Shown here: piece after piece, positions 33,381 to 42,246 of the stretch
Numbering within the stretch: position 1 is the first letter of the stretch
How the letters are laid out: each line of letters starts with the position of its first letter
Position numbers and translations under genes: made by a program
Notes under the pieces: model-generated
Seen by the model: only the letters and a program-made list of their open reading frames with translations
What the model was told of the DNA's origin: nothing
Database searches by the model: none
NCBI GenBank assembly: GCA_002363385.1
Contig: DEVL01000003.1
Span: forward strand, 620,505 to 684,504
Reading direction: 5' to 3'
DNA length: 64,000 nt
Origin: Stenotrophomonas maltophilia
GTDB lineage: Bacteria; Pseudomonadota; Gammaproteobacteria; Xanthomonadales; Xanthomonadaceae

Positions 33381-34046
33381 TTAGTCCCGCCGGGCATACG
33401 CCCGCAGGAAAAAGTCGACGCTGGCGCTCACGTGGGCGTCGGCATCGCACTCGGCCGGGGCCGGCCGCAACCCGCACATCATATGCGTATGCAGCTCGCC
33501 CTTGATCAAGGTCAGGAACTGGATTGCGGCGGTCGTGAAATCGGTGATCTCCAGCTCGCCGCGGGCGGTGCGGGCACGCAGGAAGTCGGCCAGCGCGTCG
33601 GTGGTCCGCTGCGGGCCGGCCAGCCAGAACATCTCGCGGATCCGGTCATCGGTATCCGGGGACATCATCACCCGCTGCACGGCGACCGCCGCATCGGAGG
33701 TGATCAGGCTGAAAAAGGCGTGCCCGATGCCCATCAGCTGGTCGCGCAGCGGGCCTTCGATGTCGGTGACGAACAGCTCGTCCGGCAGCATCTCGACGCA
33801 CTTGGATTGCACAGCTTCGGTGAACAGGGTTTCTTTGTCGCCGAAATGGCTGTAAACGGTCAGCTTCGAGACGCCTGCCTGGGCGGCGATGCTGTCCATG
33901 CTCACACCGTTGTAGCCCTGGTCGACAAACAGCGATTTGGCGGCGTCCAGAATGGCCGCGCGCTTGCCCAGATCCTTCGGGCGCCCCGGTCCGGCGGCCT
34001 TGGCAGGTGGCTTGGAGGGCGATGTAGAGGGGGTGGCATCAGTCAT
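33381..34046 (-). CDS. smeRo: TetR-family repressor of the SmeOP-TolC efflux locus
   Basis: This 221-residue TetR-type repressor has a proline/lysine-rich N-terminal tail (about 1-25), a helix-turn-helix (ILDAAKSLFVDQGYNGVSMDSIAAQAGVSKLTVYSHFGDKETLF, about 31-75) and an effector-binding helical domain. It is divergent from the MFP-RND genes and precedes pcm-tolC. A TAGTAT box ends seven bases before its ATG, implying a leaderless transcript. Two ACC-N4-GGT operators overlap or abut both promoters, which fits autoregulation. In S. maltophilia SmeRo represses both smeOP and the tolC unit. Assignment rests on gene order and family. Confidence 0.88.
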   Translation of the reverse strand: MTDATPSTSPSKPPAKAAGPGRPKDLGKRAAILDAAKSLFVDQGYNGVSMDSIAAQAGVSKLTVYSHFGDKETLFTEAVQSKCVEMLPDELFVTDIEGPLRDQLMGIGHAFFSLITSDAAVAVQRVMMSPDTDDRIREMFWLAGPQRTTDALADFLRARTARGELEITDFTTAAIQFLTLIKGELHTHMMCGLRPAPAECDADAHVSASVDFFLRAYARRD

Positions 34047-34060
34047 CCAAACAATACTAG

Positions 34061-34096
34061 ACCAATCGGTTCGATATTTATACTATACCGACTGGT
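34061..34096. promoter_or_regulatory. tandem TetR-type operators between smeRo and smeO
   Basis: Two direct copies of an ACC-N4-GGTTC-RATATT unit occur: ACCAATCGGT (34061-34070) and ACCGACTGGT (34087-34096), 26 bp apart, each a short dyad. The first abuts the -10 box of smeRo (34054-34059, minus); both surround a TATACT (34079-34084) that may be the -10 of smeO. Confidence 0.65.
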
Positions 34097-34168
34097 TCAA
34101 TATTGAAGCGGTTGGAACAGTGTGTCTCCAGCGGCTTTTTCCGGGTTACTTTTCAGGTCCAGGACCTC

Positions 34169-35323
34169 ATGAACAACATGCGATGGATGGGTGGTGGGTT
34201 GCTGGCGATCGTGCTGGCAGCATGTGGCAAGCAGGACGCCGAGCCGGTCGCACCGATTCCGGTGCTGGTGGTCCACGCCGGCACCGTGGCCGGCCAGGAA
34301 GTGGCTGCCTATCCCGGTGAGATCCGGGCCCGCGAAGAAAGCCCGCTGTCGTTCCGCGTCGGGGGCAACCTGATCAAGCGCCACGTCGATGCCGGCCAGC
34401 GCGTGCGCAAAGGCCAGCTGCTGGCCGAGCTGGACGCCGCCGACTACGCCTCCCAGGCCAGTGCGTCGCAGGCGCAGCTCGCTGCCGCCGAAGCCGACCT
34501 GGTCCGCGCCCGGGATGACCAGAAGCGCTACGCCACCTTGGCCGAGCAGCAGTTGGTGAGCCAGTCCGCGCTGGACAGCCAGACCGCTGCCTTCAAGGCT
34601 GCGCAGGGCCAGGCCAATGCCGCCCGCGCCAATCTGGCCGTGGCCCGCAACCAGGCCCAGTATGCGCAGCTGCGTGCGCCGGCCGATGGCGTGATCGCCA
34701 GCCGCCAGGCCGAAGCCGGGCAGGTGGTCAGCGCCGGGCAGACCGTGTTCACCCTGGCCGCGGATGGCGGCCGCGAAGTCGTGATCGCGCTGCCGGAAAG
34801 CAACATCCGCGATTACCAGGTGGGCCAGCCGGTGCAGGTGGAACTGTGGAACCGCCCCGGTCAGCTGCTGGGCGGCACGATCCGTGAGATCGCCCCGGCC
34901 GCCGATGCCCAAGGGCGTACCTATGCCACCCGCGTCAGCCTGGCACCGGAAGCCTTGACCGAAGTCGAGCTGGGCCAGAGCGCGCGCGTGTTCGCCGCGG
35001 CCGGTCGCCAGGGCACGCTGCAGTTGCCGCTGGCGGCGGTGCAGCGCGGGGCCGATGGGCGCAGCAGTGTGTGGGTGGTCGATCCGGCCAAGCGCACGTT
35101 GAAAGCCACGCCGGTGACGGTCGGCGCGTATGGCGTTGAATCCGTTCCGGTGCTGAGCGGGGTGAACGCGAACGACTGGGTGGTTGCTGCCGGCGGCCAT
35201 CTGCTGCGCGAGGGCCAGCCGGTGACGGCAGTGGACCGCCAGAACCGCCCGGTGCTGGCACCGGCGGCCAAGCCTGCCGCGGCCGCCGCGCCTGCCGCGC
35301 CTGCCGCCGGCAAGGGAAACTGA
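34169..35323 (+). CDS. smeO: RND efflux membrane-fusion lipoprotein
   Basis: This 384-residue periplasmic adaptor of the HlyD/AcrA family has a lipobox (LLAIVLAAC, Cys about residue 22) that would anchor it in the inner membrane. The lipoyl-like halves (LIKRHVDAGQRVRKGQLLAELD and LRAPADGVIASRQAEAGQVV) flank a helical hairpin, followed by beta-barrel and membrane-proximal domains, and an Ala/Pro-rich tail (about 365-384). ATG 34169 with AGGAC upstream is preferred over the distal TTG at 34103 and the ATG at 34178. It ends five bases before the RND gene. It should connect SmeP to TolC. Confidence 0.9.
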   Translation: MNNMRWMGGGLLAIVLAACGKQDAEPVAPIPVLVVHAGTVAGQEVAAYPGEIRAREESPLSFRVGGNLIKRHVDAGQRVRKGQLLAELDAADYASQASASQAQLAAAEADLVRARDDQKRYATLAEQQLVSQSALDSQTAAFKAAQGQANAARANLAVARNQAQYAQLRAPADGVIASRQAEAGQVVSAGQTVFTLAADGGREVVIALPESNIRDYQVGQPVQVELWNRPGQLLGGTIREIAPAADAQGRTYATRVSLAPEALTEVELGQSARVFAAAGRQGTLQLPLAAVQRGADGRSSVWVVDPAKRTLKATPVTVGAYGVESVPVLSGVNANDWVVAAGGHLLREGQPVTAVDRQNRPVLAPAAKPAAAAAPAAPAAGKGN

Positions 35324-35327
35324 TCCC

Positions 35328-38300
35328 GTGCGCCGCTTCAACCTCTCCGAATGGGCGCTGGGCAACCGGCCACTGGTGCTGTTTGCGATGCTCGCCTTCG
35401 CGATCATCGGCGCGTGGTCTTACAAGCACCTGGGCCAGTCCGAGGATCCACCGTTCACCTTCAAAGTGATGGTGGTGCGCACGAACTGGCCCGGCGCGAC
35501 CGCCGAACAGGTCTCACGCCAGGTCACCGAGCCGATCGAGAAGGCACTGCTGAACACCGGGCAGTACGAGTTCATCCGTTCCTACTCGCGCCCGGGCGAA
35601 TCGCAGGTGATCTTCGTGGCGCGCGACAGCCTGCGCTCCAAGGCGATTCCCGACCTGTGGTACCAGGTGCGCAAACGCGTGGGCGACATCAAGCCGACCC
35701 TGCCGCGCGAAATCGTCGGCCCGTTCTTCAACGACGAGTTCGGCGATACCTTCGGCAACATCTACGCGTTGACCGGGCAGGGCTTCGACTACGCAGTGAT
35801 GCGCGACTATGCCGACCGCATCCAGCTGGAACTGCAGCGCGTGCCGGATGTGGGCAAGATCGAACTGGAAGGCCTGCAGGACGAGAAGATCTGGATCGAG
35901 CTGTCCAACACCAAGCTGGCCACGCTGGGCGTGTCGCTGCAGCAGGTGCAGCAGGCCTTGGCCGACCAGAATGCGATTGCCGCCACCAGCTTCTTTGAAA
36001 CCCCGAGCGACCGGGTGCAGCTGCGCGTCACCGGCCAGTTCAAGAGCGTGGAGGACATCCGCCGCTTCCCGATCCAGGCTGGCGACCGCACCGTGCACCT
36101 GGGCGACATTGCCGAGATCAAACGCGGTTTTGCGGATCCGGCGTCGCCGAAGATGCGCTTCATGGGCGAGGACGCGATCGGCATTGCCGTGGCGATGAAA
36201 GACGGCGGCGACATCCTCAAGCTGGGCAGTACGCTGGACGCCGAGTTCGAGCGCTTGCAGAAGACCCTGCCGGCCGGCATGCAGCTGCGCAAGGTCTCCG
36301 ACCAGCCGCACGCGGTGGAAGAGTCCGTCGGCGAGTTCGTGCAGGTGCTGACCGAAGCGGTGGTGATCGTGCTGCTGGTGAGCTTCTTCTCGCTCGGCCT
36401 GCGCACTGGACTGGTGGTGGGCGTGACCATTCCGCTGGTGCTGGCAATGACCTTCTTCGTCATGCATCACTTCGACATCGGCCTGCACAAGATTTCGCTC
36501 GGCGCGCTGGTGCTGGCGTTGGGGCTGCTGGTGGACGATGCAATCATCGCCGTGGAGATGATGGCCACCAAGATGGAGCAGGGCTACGACCGCCTGCGTG
36601 CGGCCAGTTTCGCGTGGGAGTCGACCGCCTTCCCGATGCTGACCGGTACGCTGATCACCGCGGCCGGCTTCCTGCCGATCGCCACGGCTGCCTCCAGCAC
36701 CGGCGAATACACCCGCTCGCTGTTCCAGGTGGTGACCATCGCGCTGGTGGTGTCGTGGATCGCCGCGGTGCTGTTCATCCCGTACCTGGGCGACAAGATG
36801 TTGCCGGACCTGTTCAACCCGCAGCCGCCCAAGCCGGACAGCCTGGCAGGGCGCTGGCATGCCCGTCGCCTCCGGTGGGCCGACCGCCATCCCGCGTTCG
36901 CGCGCTGGATCGCGCCGAAGGTGCATGCCCATGATCACGATCCGTACCAGCGTCCGTTTTACGTGCGCTTCCGCAGGTTCCTGGATGTGTGCCTGCGCCA
37001 TCGCTGGTGGGTGATCGCCGCCACGGCCGCGCTGTTCGTGTTCTCACTGCTGATCTTCCGCTTCGTGCCCCAGCAGTTCTTCCCGGATTCAACCCGCCCG
37101 GAACTGATGGTGGACATCGAACTGGCCGAGGGTGCCTCGCTGCAGGCCACCCAGGCGCAGGCGACCAAGCTGGAAAAGCTGCTCAAGGACCGTGAGGGCA
37201 TCAGCAACTTTGTCGCCTACGTGGGTACCGGCTCGCCGCGCTTCTACCTGCCGTTGGACCAGCAGCTGCCGGCCACCAACTTCTCGCAGTTCGTGGTGCT
37301 GACTGAGAATGCAACCGCACGTGAGGCGACCCGCGACTGGTTGCTCAAGGACGTGATTCCGCAGTTCCCGGACGTGCAGATGCGCGTGACCCGCCTGGAG
37401 AACGGCCCGCCCGTCGGCTACCCGGTACAGATGCGCATCTCCGGCGAGCATATCGAGCAGGTGCAGGCCATCGCCCGGCAGGTGGAAGCCAAGGTGCGCG
37501 CAAACCCGCACGTGATGAACGTCAACCTGGACTGGAGCGAGCCGAGCAAAGTGGTGCGGCTGGTGATCGACCAGGACCGTGCACGCGCACTGGGTGTGAG
37601 CAGCGCGCAGGTGAGCCAGCTGCTGGGCACCTCCTTGTCGGGCATGAGCGTGAGCACCTACCGGGAGGGCAACCGCCTGATCGAGATGCTGCTGCGTGGC
37701 CCGGACAACGAACGTGTGCGGCTGGACATGCTGGGCAGCCTGGCCATTCCGACCGCCAGCGGCACCTCGGTGACCCTGTCCCAGGTGGCACGCCTGGAGT
37801 ACGTGTTCGAGGACGGCATCATCTGGCACCGCAACCGCCTGCCGACGGTGACGGTGCGCGCCGACATTGCCGACGCGAAGCAGCCGCTGGACGTGGTGCA
37901 GCAGATCCTGCCGACGCTGGAGGGCATCCGTGCCGAGCTGCCGTCCGGCTACCTGCTTGAAACCGGCGGTACGGTGGAGGATTCCACGCGTGGCCAGGAT
38001 TCGATCAAGGCCGGCATGCCGCTGTTCCTGATCGTGGTGGCAACCTTGCTGATGCTGCAGCTGCGCAGCTTCTCGCGTGCGGCGATGGTGCTGGTCACCG
38101 CGCCGCTGGGCATCATCGGCGCGACCCTGTTCCTGCTGCTGTTCCGCGCGCCGTTCGGCTTCGTGGCGCTGCTGGGAACGATCGCGCTGGCCGGCATGAT
38201 CATGCGCAACTCGGTGATCCTGATCGATCAGATCCAGCAGGATATCGACGCCGGGCATGACCGCTGGCACGCGATCATCGATGCCACCGTGCGCCGCTTC

Positions 38301-38498
38301 CGCCCGATCGTGCTGACCGCACTGGCCGCGGTGCTGGCGATGATTCCGCTGTCGCGCAGTGCCTTCTACGGTTCGATGGCGATCTCGATCATGGGCGGCC
38401 TGATCGTGGGTACCGTGCTGACCCTGGTGTTCCTGCCGGCACTGTATGCCGCGTGGTTCCGGGTGAAGCCGGACGAGGCCAAGACCAGCGAAGGCTGA
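35328..38498 (+). CDS. smeP: RND-family efflux transporter
   Basis: This 1056-residue inner-membrane proton-driven exporter of the HAE-type RND family starts with GTG. Twelve helices in the 1+5+1+5 pattern and two large periplasmic loops are evident. The proton-relay acidic pair is present in LGLLVDDAIIAVEMM, and late motifs FVALLGTIALAGMIMRNSVILIDQI and RFRPIVLTALAAVLAMIPL are intact. The N-terminal FNLSEWALGNRPLVLFAML is typical of this branch. Work on S. maltophilia SmeOP-TolCSm reports export of nalidixic acid, doxycycline, aminoglycosides, macrolides and detergents; whether this orthologue has the same range is inference. Confidence 0.93.
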   Translation: MRRFNLSEWALGNRPLVLFAMLAFAIIGAWSYKHLGQSEDPPFTFKVMVVRTNWPGATAEQVSRQVTEPIEKALLNTGQYEFIRSYSRPGESQVIFVARDSLRSKAIPDLWYQVRKRVGDIKPTLPREIVGPFFNDEFGDTFGNIYALTGQGFDYAVMRDYADRIQLELQRVPDVGKIELEGLQDEKIWIELSNTKLATLGVSLQQVQQALADQNAIAATSFFETPSDRVQLRVTGQFKSVEDIRRFPIQAGDRTVHLGDIAEIKRGFADPASPKMRFMGEDAIGIAVAMKDGGDILKLGSTLDAEFERLQKTLPAGMQLRKVSDQPHAVEESVGEFVQVLTEAVVIVLLVSFFSLGLRTGLVVGVTIPLVLAMTFFVMHHFDIGLHKISLGALVLALGLLVDDAIIAVEMMATKMEQGYDRLRAASFAWESTAFPMLTGTLITAAGFLPIATAASSTGEYTRSLFQVVTIALVVSWIAAVLFIPYLGDKMLPDLFNPQPPKPDSLAGRWHARRLRWADRHPAFARWIAPKVHAHDHDPYQRPFYVRFRRFLDVCLRHRWWVIAATAALFVFSLLIFRFVPQQFFPDSTRPELMVDIELAEGASLQATQAQATKLEKLLKDREGISNFVAYVGTGSPRFYLPLDQQLPATNFSQFVVLTENATAREATRDWLLKDVIPQFPDVQMRVTRLENGPPVGYPVQMRISGEHIEQVQAIARQVEAKVRANPHVMNVNLDWSEPSKVVRLVIDQDRARALGVSSAQVSQLLGTSLSGMSVSTYREGNRLIEMLLRGPDNERVRLDMLGSLAIPTASGTSVTLSQVARLEYVFEDGIIWHRNRLPTVTVRADIADAKQPLDVVQQILPTLEGIRAELPSGYLLETGGTVEDSTRGQDSIKAGMPLFLIVVATLLMLQLRSFSRAAMVLVTAPLGIIGATLFLLLFRAPFGFVALLGTIALAGMIMRNSVILIDQIQQDIDAGHDRWHAIIDATVRRFRPIVLTALAAVLAMIPLSRSAFYGSMAISIMGGLIVGTVLTLVFLPALYAAWFRVKPDEAKTSEG

Positions 38499-38508
38499 GT
38501 GACCATGG

Positions 38509-38536
38509 AGCCGGCCGATGGCCGGCTTCATTCTTT
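38509..38536 (+). terminator. terminator after smeP
   Basis: An 8-bp stem AGCCGGCC-GAT-GGCCGGCT is followed by TCATTCTTTC, 10 bp after the smeP stop codon. The shape resembles a SMAG stem without the GTAG head. Confidence 0.8.
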
Positions 38537-38611
38537 CAGTGCGATGCGGATGCCTGTCGTCTTGGCGGTGCCTGCCAGCGCACAATGCACACCGGATTTC
38601 TTCGGTTGCGC

Positions 38612-39664
38612 ATGATGCTTTCACGTTTCTCCCGCCTGTTCGTTCCTGCCGCGGCCAGCGCCTTGCTGATGACTGTGGTGCCGCCAGCGCAGGCGACCAC
38701 CACTGCCAACGTCCAGCGCGATCTCGTCGAGATCCTGGAATGCCGTGCCAGACCGGCGACGAGGCAGGCGGTGACGACGGCATTGCGTGGCGCACGGTAT
38801 GGCACGCCGCAGGAACGACCGGCCCATCTTCAGGGCTGGGGTTTCACGCGCAGCGATGACGAGGAGGACACGACGACCCTCATCGACATGCCGGACGCGT
38901 TGTCTGTGCACGGCATCCCGACGCACCGCGTGGTGGCGGATGACATGGGCTTCTGGATTCCCGTCGATGCAGCGCAGCGTGCGCGCATCGTCAGCGCGAA
39001 CGGATTGCGGCTCCGGTCGAGTACGTTGCGTGAGCCGTTCCAGGTGTGGTCGGCGCCCGCGGCACTCGCCACAGCCGGTAACACGTCATCGCCAAGCGCC
39101 ATCGTGGTGCGCAGCGACGGTGAGGGCTATCGGGTGGGATGTGACTACCCCGATTCGATCCGCGAGGTGCGTGTTCCAGCCCGACTGCGCGACACGGCCA
39201 CGGCCAGTGATATCGGCGCCGCGCTCGAATGTCGGGCTGACCACGCTGCCATGCAGCGCATCGCCAACACGTGGGAGCGTGTGTCTGAACTGTCGCCGCT
39301 GGCGTGGCCGGACAATGTCAGTGCGGTGGCCGAACGTGAGTACGATGCCGGTGGACGGAAGATGCCTGTCATGGTCGTGACGCTGGAGCAGCCGGTGGCG
39401 TTGCAGGGACTGCCTGCGCAGTCACTGGTCCTTGCCGATGGAGGCTATCTCGCGGCGGACATGGGCGATGCACCGCTGGAGGCGGTGCTCGATGCCACCG
39501 GCCTCGGCGCGCCGGATCGGCAGGCAGAAGGCTACTGGATGCGCGAGGCCGCGCGGGAGGCATCCTCGGGCTACATGCGCGTACGGGCCTTCACCGTGAT
39601 AGCCACCGGCAGCGAGGGCGTGCTGGCCGGCTGCATGACGAGCGAGGTTCGCTTGGCGCGCTGA
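38612..39664 (+). CDS. exported protein of unknown function with internal duplication
   Basis: This 350-residue protein has a signal peptide (about 1-31, PPAQA). The mature part appears to be two related halves, each opening with an LECRA motif (EILECRARPATRQA near residue 43 and AALECRADHAAMQR near 205) and carrying a similar later segment (ALSVHGIPTHRVVADDMGFWIPV versus VALQGLPAQSLVLADGGYLAADM). I do not recognise a characterised family. Cysteines in each half might pair in the periplasm. The start could also be the ATG at 38585. It stands alone between the smeOP terminator and convergent gdhA. Confidence 0.75.
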   Translation: MMLSRFSRLFVPAAASALLMTVVPPAQATTTANVQRDLVEILECRARPATRQAVTTALRGARYGTPQERPAHLQGWGFTRSDDEEDTTTLIDMPDALSVHGIPTHRVVADDMGFWIPVDAAQRARIVSANGLRLRSSTLREPFQVWSAPAALATAGNTSSPSAIVVRSDGEGYRVGCDYPDSIREVRVPARLRDTATASDIGAALECRADHAAMQRIANTWERVSELSPLAWPDNVSAVAEREYDAGGRKMPVMVVTLEQPVALQGLPAQSLVLADGGYLAADMGDAPLEAVLDATGLGAPDRQAEGYWMREAAREASSGYMRVRAFTVIATGSEGVLAGCMTSEVRLAR

Positions 39665-39688
39665 CCTCGTGGCTACTGCACGCAGCAG

Positions 39689-39713
39689 GCGCAGCGGATC
39701 AACACCGCTGCGC
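39689..39713. terminator. bidirectional hairpin between convergent genes
   Basis: A 9-bp perfect stem GCGCAGCGG/CCGCTGCGC with a 7-base loop lies between the stop codons of the exported protein and gdhA. It has no T-tract on either side, so termination efficiency is uncertain. Confidence 0.5.
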
Positions 39714-39731
39714 CGCTTCAGTCATATACCT

Positions 39732-41075
39732 TCAGTAAACACCCTGCGCCAGCATGGCATCGGCCACTTTGACGAAGCCGGCGATATTGGCGCCATCCAC
39801 GTAGTTCACGCTGCCGTCGGCACGCTTGCCGTGGCGCACGCAGTTGGCGTGGATGTCCTTCATGATCCCGTGCAGCCGCTCGTCGACATCGGCGTGATGC
39901 CACGACAGGCGCTGCGCGTTCTGGCTCATTTCCAGCCCCGAGGTGGCCACGCCACCTGCATTGCTGGCCTTGCCCGGTGCGTACAGGGTGCCGGCGTCGA
40001 GGAAGACGTCCACCGCCTCCAGCGTGGAGGGCATGTTGGCGCCTTCGGCCACGCACAGCACCCCGTTGTCGACCAGGGCGCGGGCATCGTCTTCGTCCAG
40101 TTCGTTCTGGGTGGCGCAGGGCAGGGCGATCTCGGCCGGAATGTGCCAAGGACGCTTGCCGTCCAAGTACTCGAAACGCGTGTCATCGGCCAGCTCGGAC
40201 AGGCAGCCGCGGCGCTCGTTGCGCAGTTCCACCACCTCCTGCAGCGCCGCGTCATCGAAGCCATCGCGGGCGTACAGCGTGCCACCGGAATCGGAGAGCG
40301 TGAGGACTTTCGCGCCCAGTTCAATGGCCTTGATCGCGGCATGCTGGGCGACGTTGCCAGCGCCGGAAATCAGTACCTTTGCGCCATCGGTATCGCGCCG
40401 CGCATGGTGCAGCATCTGCTCGACGAAGTAGACCGTGCCGAAGCCGGTCGCCTCCGGGCGCATCAGGCTGCCACCGTAGGACAAGCCCTTGCCGGTGAAC
40501 ACGCAGGAGGCATCGTTGGTGATCTTCTTCATCATGCCGGTCATGTAACCGACCTCGCGCGCGCCCACGCCGATGTCGCCGGCCGGCACATCGGTATCGG
40601 CACCCAGGTGGCGGTGGAGCTCGAGCATCAATGCCTGGCAGAAGCGCATCACTTCGGCGTCGCTGCGGCCCTTGGGATTGAAATCCGAGCCGCCCTTGCC
40701 ACCGCCCATCGGCAGGGTGGTGAGCGCGTTCTTCAGGGTCTGCTCGAAGGCGAGAAACTTCAGGATCGATTGGTTCACCGATGGATGGAAGCGCATGCCG
40801 CCCTTGAACGGGCCGATCGCCGAACTGTGCTGCACGCGCCAGCCGCGGTTGACATGGGTCTTGCCGGCGTCATCGGCCCAGGCCACGCGGAACTGGATCA
40901 CCCGCTCCGGCTCCACCAGCCGCTCCAGCAGGCCCTGTTCCAGGTAGCGGGGATTGCGCTCCAGGAACGGCCACAGGCTCTGGATCACTTCTTTGACGGC
41001 CTGCAGGAATTCCGGCTGATGCGGATCGCGCTGGGCCACGTGGTTGAGAAAGTCGGCAGAGGAACGAGGGTTCAA
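39732..41075 (-). CDS. gdhA: NADP-type glutamate dehydrogenase with TTG start
   Basis: This 447-residue hexameric glutamate dehydrogenase aminates 2-oxoglutarate to glutamate. GPFKGGMRFHPSVNQSILKFLAFEQTLKNALT, GGGKGGSDFNPKGRSDAEVMRFCQ and the dinucleotide-binding ISGAGNVAQHAA are intact. A TTG start at 41075, with AAGGAAAG four bases upstream, gives exactly the length of E. coli GdhA. The longer ORF to 41201 has no conserved sequence in its extra 42 residues. The gene stands just downstream of leuB in the same direction but behind a terminator, so it is probably transcribed separately. It supplies the glutamate used in branched-chain transamination. Confidence 0.95.
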   Translation of the reverse strand: MNPRSSADFLNHVAQRDPHQPEFLQAVKEVIQSLWPFLERNPRYLEQGLLERLVEPERVIQFRVAWADDAGKTHVNRGWRVQHSSAIGPFKGGMRFHPSVNQSILKFLAFEQTLKNALTTLPMGGGKGGSDFNPKGRSDAEVMRFCQALMLELHRHLGADTDVPAGDIGVGAREVGYMTGMMKKITNDASCVFTGKGLSYGGSLMRPEATGFGTVYFVEQMLHHARRDTDGAKVLISGAGNVAQHAAIKAIELGAKVLTLSDSGGTLYARDGFDDAALQEVVELRNERRGCLSELADDTRFEYLDGKRPWHIPAEIALPCATQNELDEDDARALVDNGVLCVAEGANMPSTLEAVDVFLDAGTLYAPGKASNAGGVATSGLEMSQNAQRLSWHHADVDERLHGIMKDIHANCVRHGKRADGSVNYVDGANIAGFVKVADAMLAQGVY

Positions 41076-41156
41076 GGGCTTTCCTTGTTGGGGGCCAGCC
41101 GCTGGCAGCGACGTGACCGACGGGACAGGGAGGCCGCGCGGGAGGTAGAAACACGA

Positions 41157-41176
41157 ACGCGGCCCGGAGGCCGCGT
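41157..41176 (-). terminator. terminator of the ilv-leu operon
   Basis: On the minus strand ACGCGGCC-TCCG-GGCCGCGT is followed by TCGTGTTTCT, 9 bp after the leuB stop codon. The T-tract is broken, so some read-through into gdhA is possible. Confidence 0.75.
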
Positions 41177-41184
41177 CCTTGCGA

Positions 41185-42246
41185 TCATTGCAGCTTGGCA
41201 AGGACCGCGTCGGTCGCTGCGGCGGTACTCACCGCATGACCCGTGGCGGCGAGATCGGCGGTGAACACGCCGCCATCGAGCACGGCATACACCGCTGCCT
41301 CGACCGTAGCAGCCTCCTCGTCCAGCCCCAGTGAATGCCGCAGCAGCATCGCCGCGCTGAAGATCGTCGCGTAGGGATTGGCGATGCCCTTGCCGGCGAT
41401 GTCCGGCGCAGAGCCGTGGATCGGCTCGTAGATGCCCACTGCGCCGGGTTCACCCAGCGATGCCGAGGGCAGCAGGCCGAGCGAACCGGCCAGCATCGAG
41501 GCTTCGTCGGTGAGGATGTCACCGAACATGTTCTCGGTCACGATCACGTCGTACTCGCGCGGTTTGGCCAGCAGATGCATGGCCATCGAATCGACCAGCT
41601 GATGCTCCAGGGCGATCTCCGGGAATTCCTCGCGACCGATCCGTGCAGCGACATCACGCCATAGGCGCGAGGTTTCCAGCACGTTGGCCTTGTCCACCGA
41701 GGTGACCTTGCCGCGGCGTGTCTGCGCCAGCCCGAACGCGGTGCGCATGACGCGCTCGATCTCGCCCACGCTGTAGCTGCACAGGTCGCTGGCAGTATCG
41801 GCAGTGCGGGTCTTCTCACCGAAGTAGATGCCGCCGGTCAGCTCGCGCACGACCACGAAGTCCACGCCTTCCAGCAGCTCGGCCTTGATCGGCGAGGCAC
41901 CGAGCGCGGCGGCATGCGTGCGCACCGGGCGCAGGTTGGCGTACAGCCCCAGCGCCTTGCGGATCGCCAGCAGGCCCTGTTCCGGGCGGACCTTGGCGTT
42001 TGGGTCGGACCACTTCGGGCCACCCACCGCACCGAGCAGGATGGCGTCTGCCTTGCGGCACGCCTCCAGCGTGGTGGCCGGCAACGGCTCGCCGTGGCGA
42101 TCGATGGCGATGCCACCGATGTCGTGTTCCTGGAACCCGAAGGTGTGCCCGAAACGGGTGGCGACGGCCTCCAGCACCGCCACGGCGGCAGCAGCGACTT
42201 CCGGACCGATGCCGTCACCCGGCAATACGACAATCTCAGCGTGCAT
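41185..42246 (-). CDS. leuB: 3-isopropylmalate dehydrogenase
   Basis: This 353-residue enzyme oxidises and decarboxylates 3-isopropylmalate in leucine synthesis. IVVLPGDGIGPEVAAAAV opens the protein. LLGAVGGPKW, the substrate loop with arginines (LRPVRTH, VVVRELTGGIYFG), the metal-binding aspartates (LVDSMAMHLL, TENMFGDILTDEASMLAGSLGLLPSASLG) and EPIHGSAPDIAGKGIANP are present. The start overlaps the end of leuD by 11 bp. It is the last gene of the eight-gene operon. Confidence 0.97.
   Translation of the reverse strand: MHAEIVVLPGDGIGPEVAAAAVAVLEAVATRFGHTFGFQEHDIGGIAIDRHGEPLPATTLEACRKADAILLGAVGGPKWSDPNAKVRPEQGLLAIRKALGLYANLRPVRTHAAALGASPIKAELLEGVDFVVVRELTGGIYFGEKTRTADTASDLCSYSVGEIERVMRTAFGLAQTRRGKVTSVDKANVLETSRLWRDVAARIGREEFPEIALEHQLVDSMAMHLLAKPREYDVIVTENMFGDILTDEASMLAGSLGLLPSASLGEPGAVGIYEPIHGSAPDIAGKGIANPYATIFSAAMLLRHSLGLDEEAATVEAAVYAVLDGGVFTADLAATGHAVSTAAATDAVLAKLQ

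Noticed and set aside
39718..40149. 143-codon minus-strand ORF at the gdhA end
   Set aside because: Alternate frame inside gdhA, which is complete and conserved.
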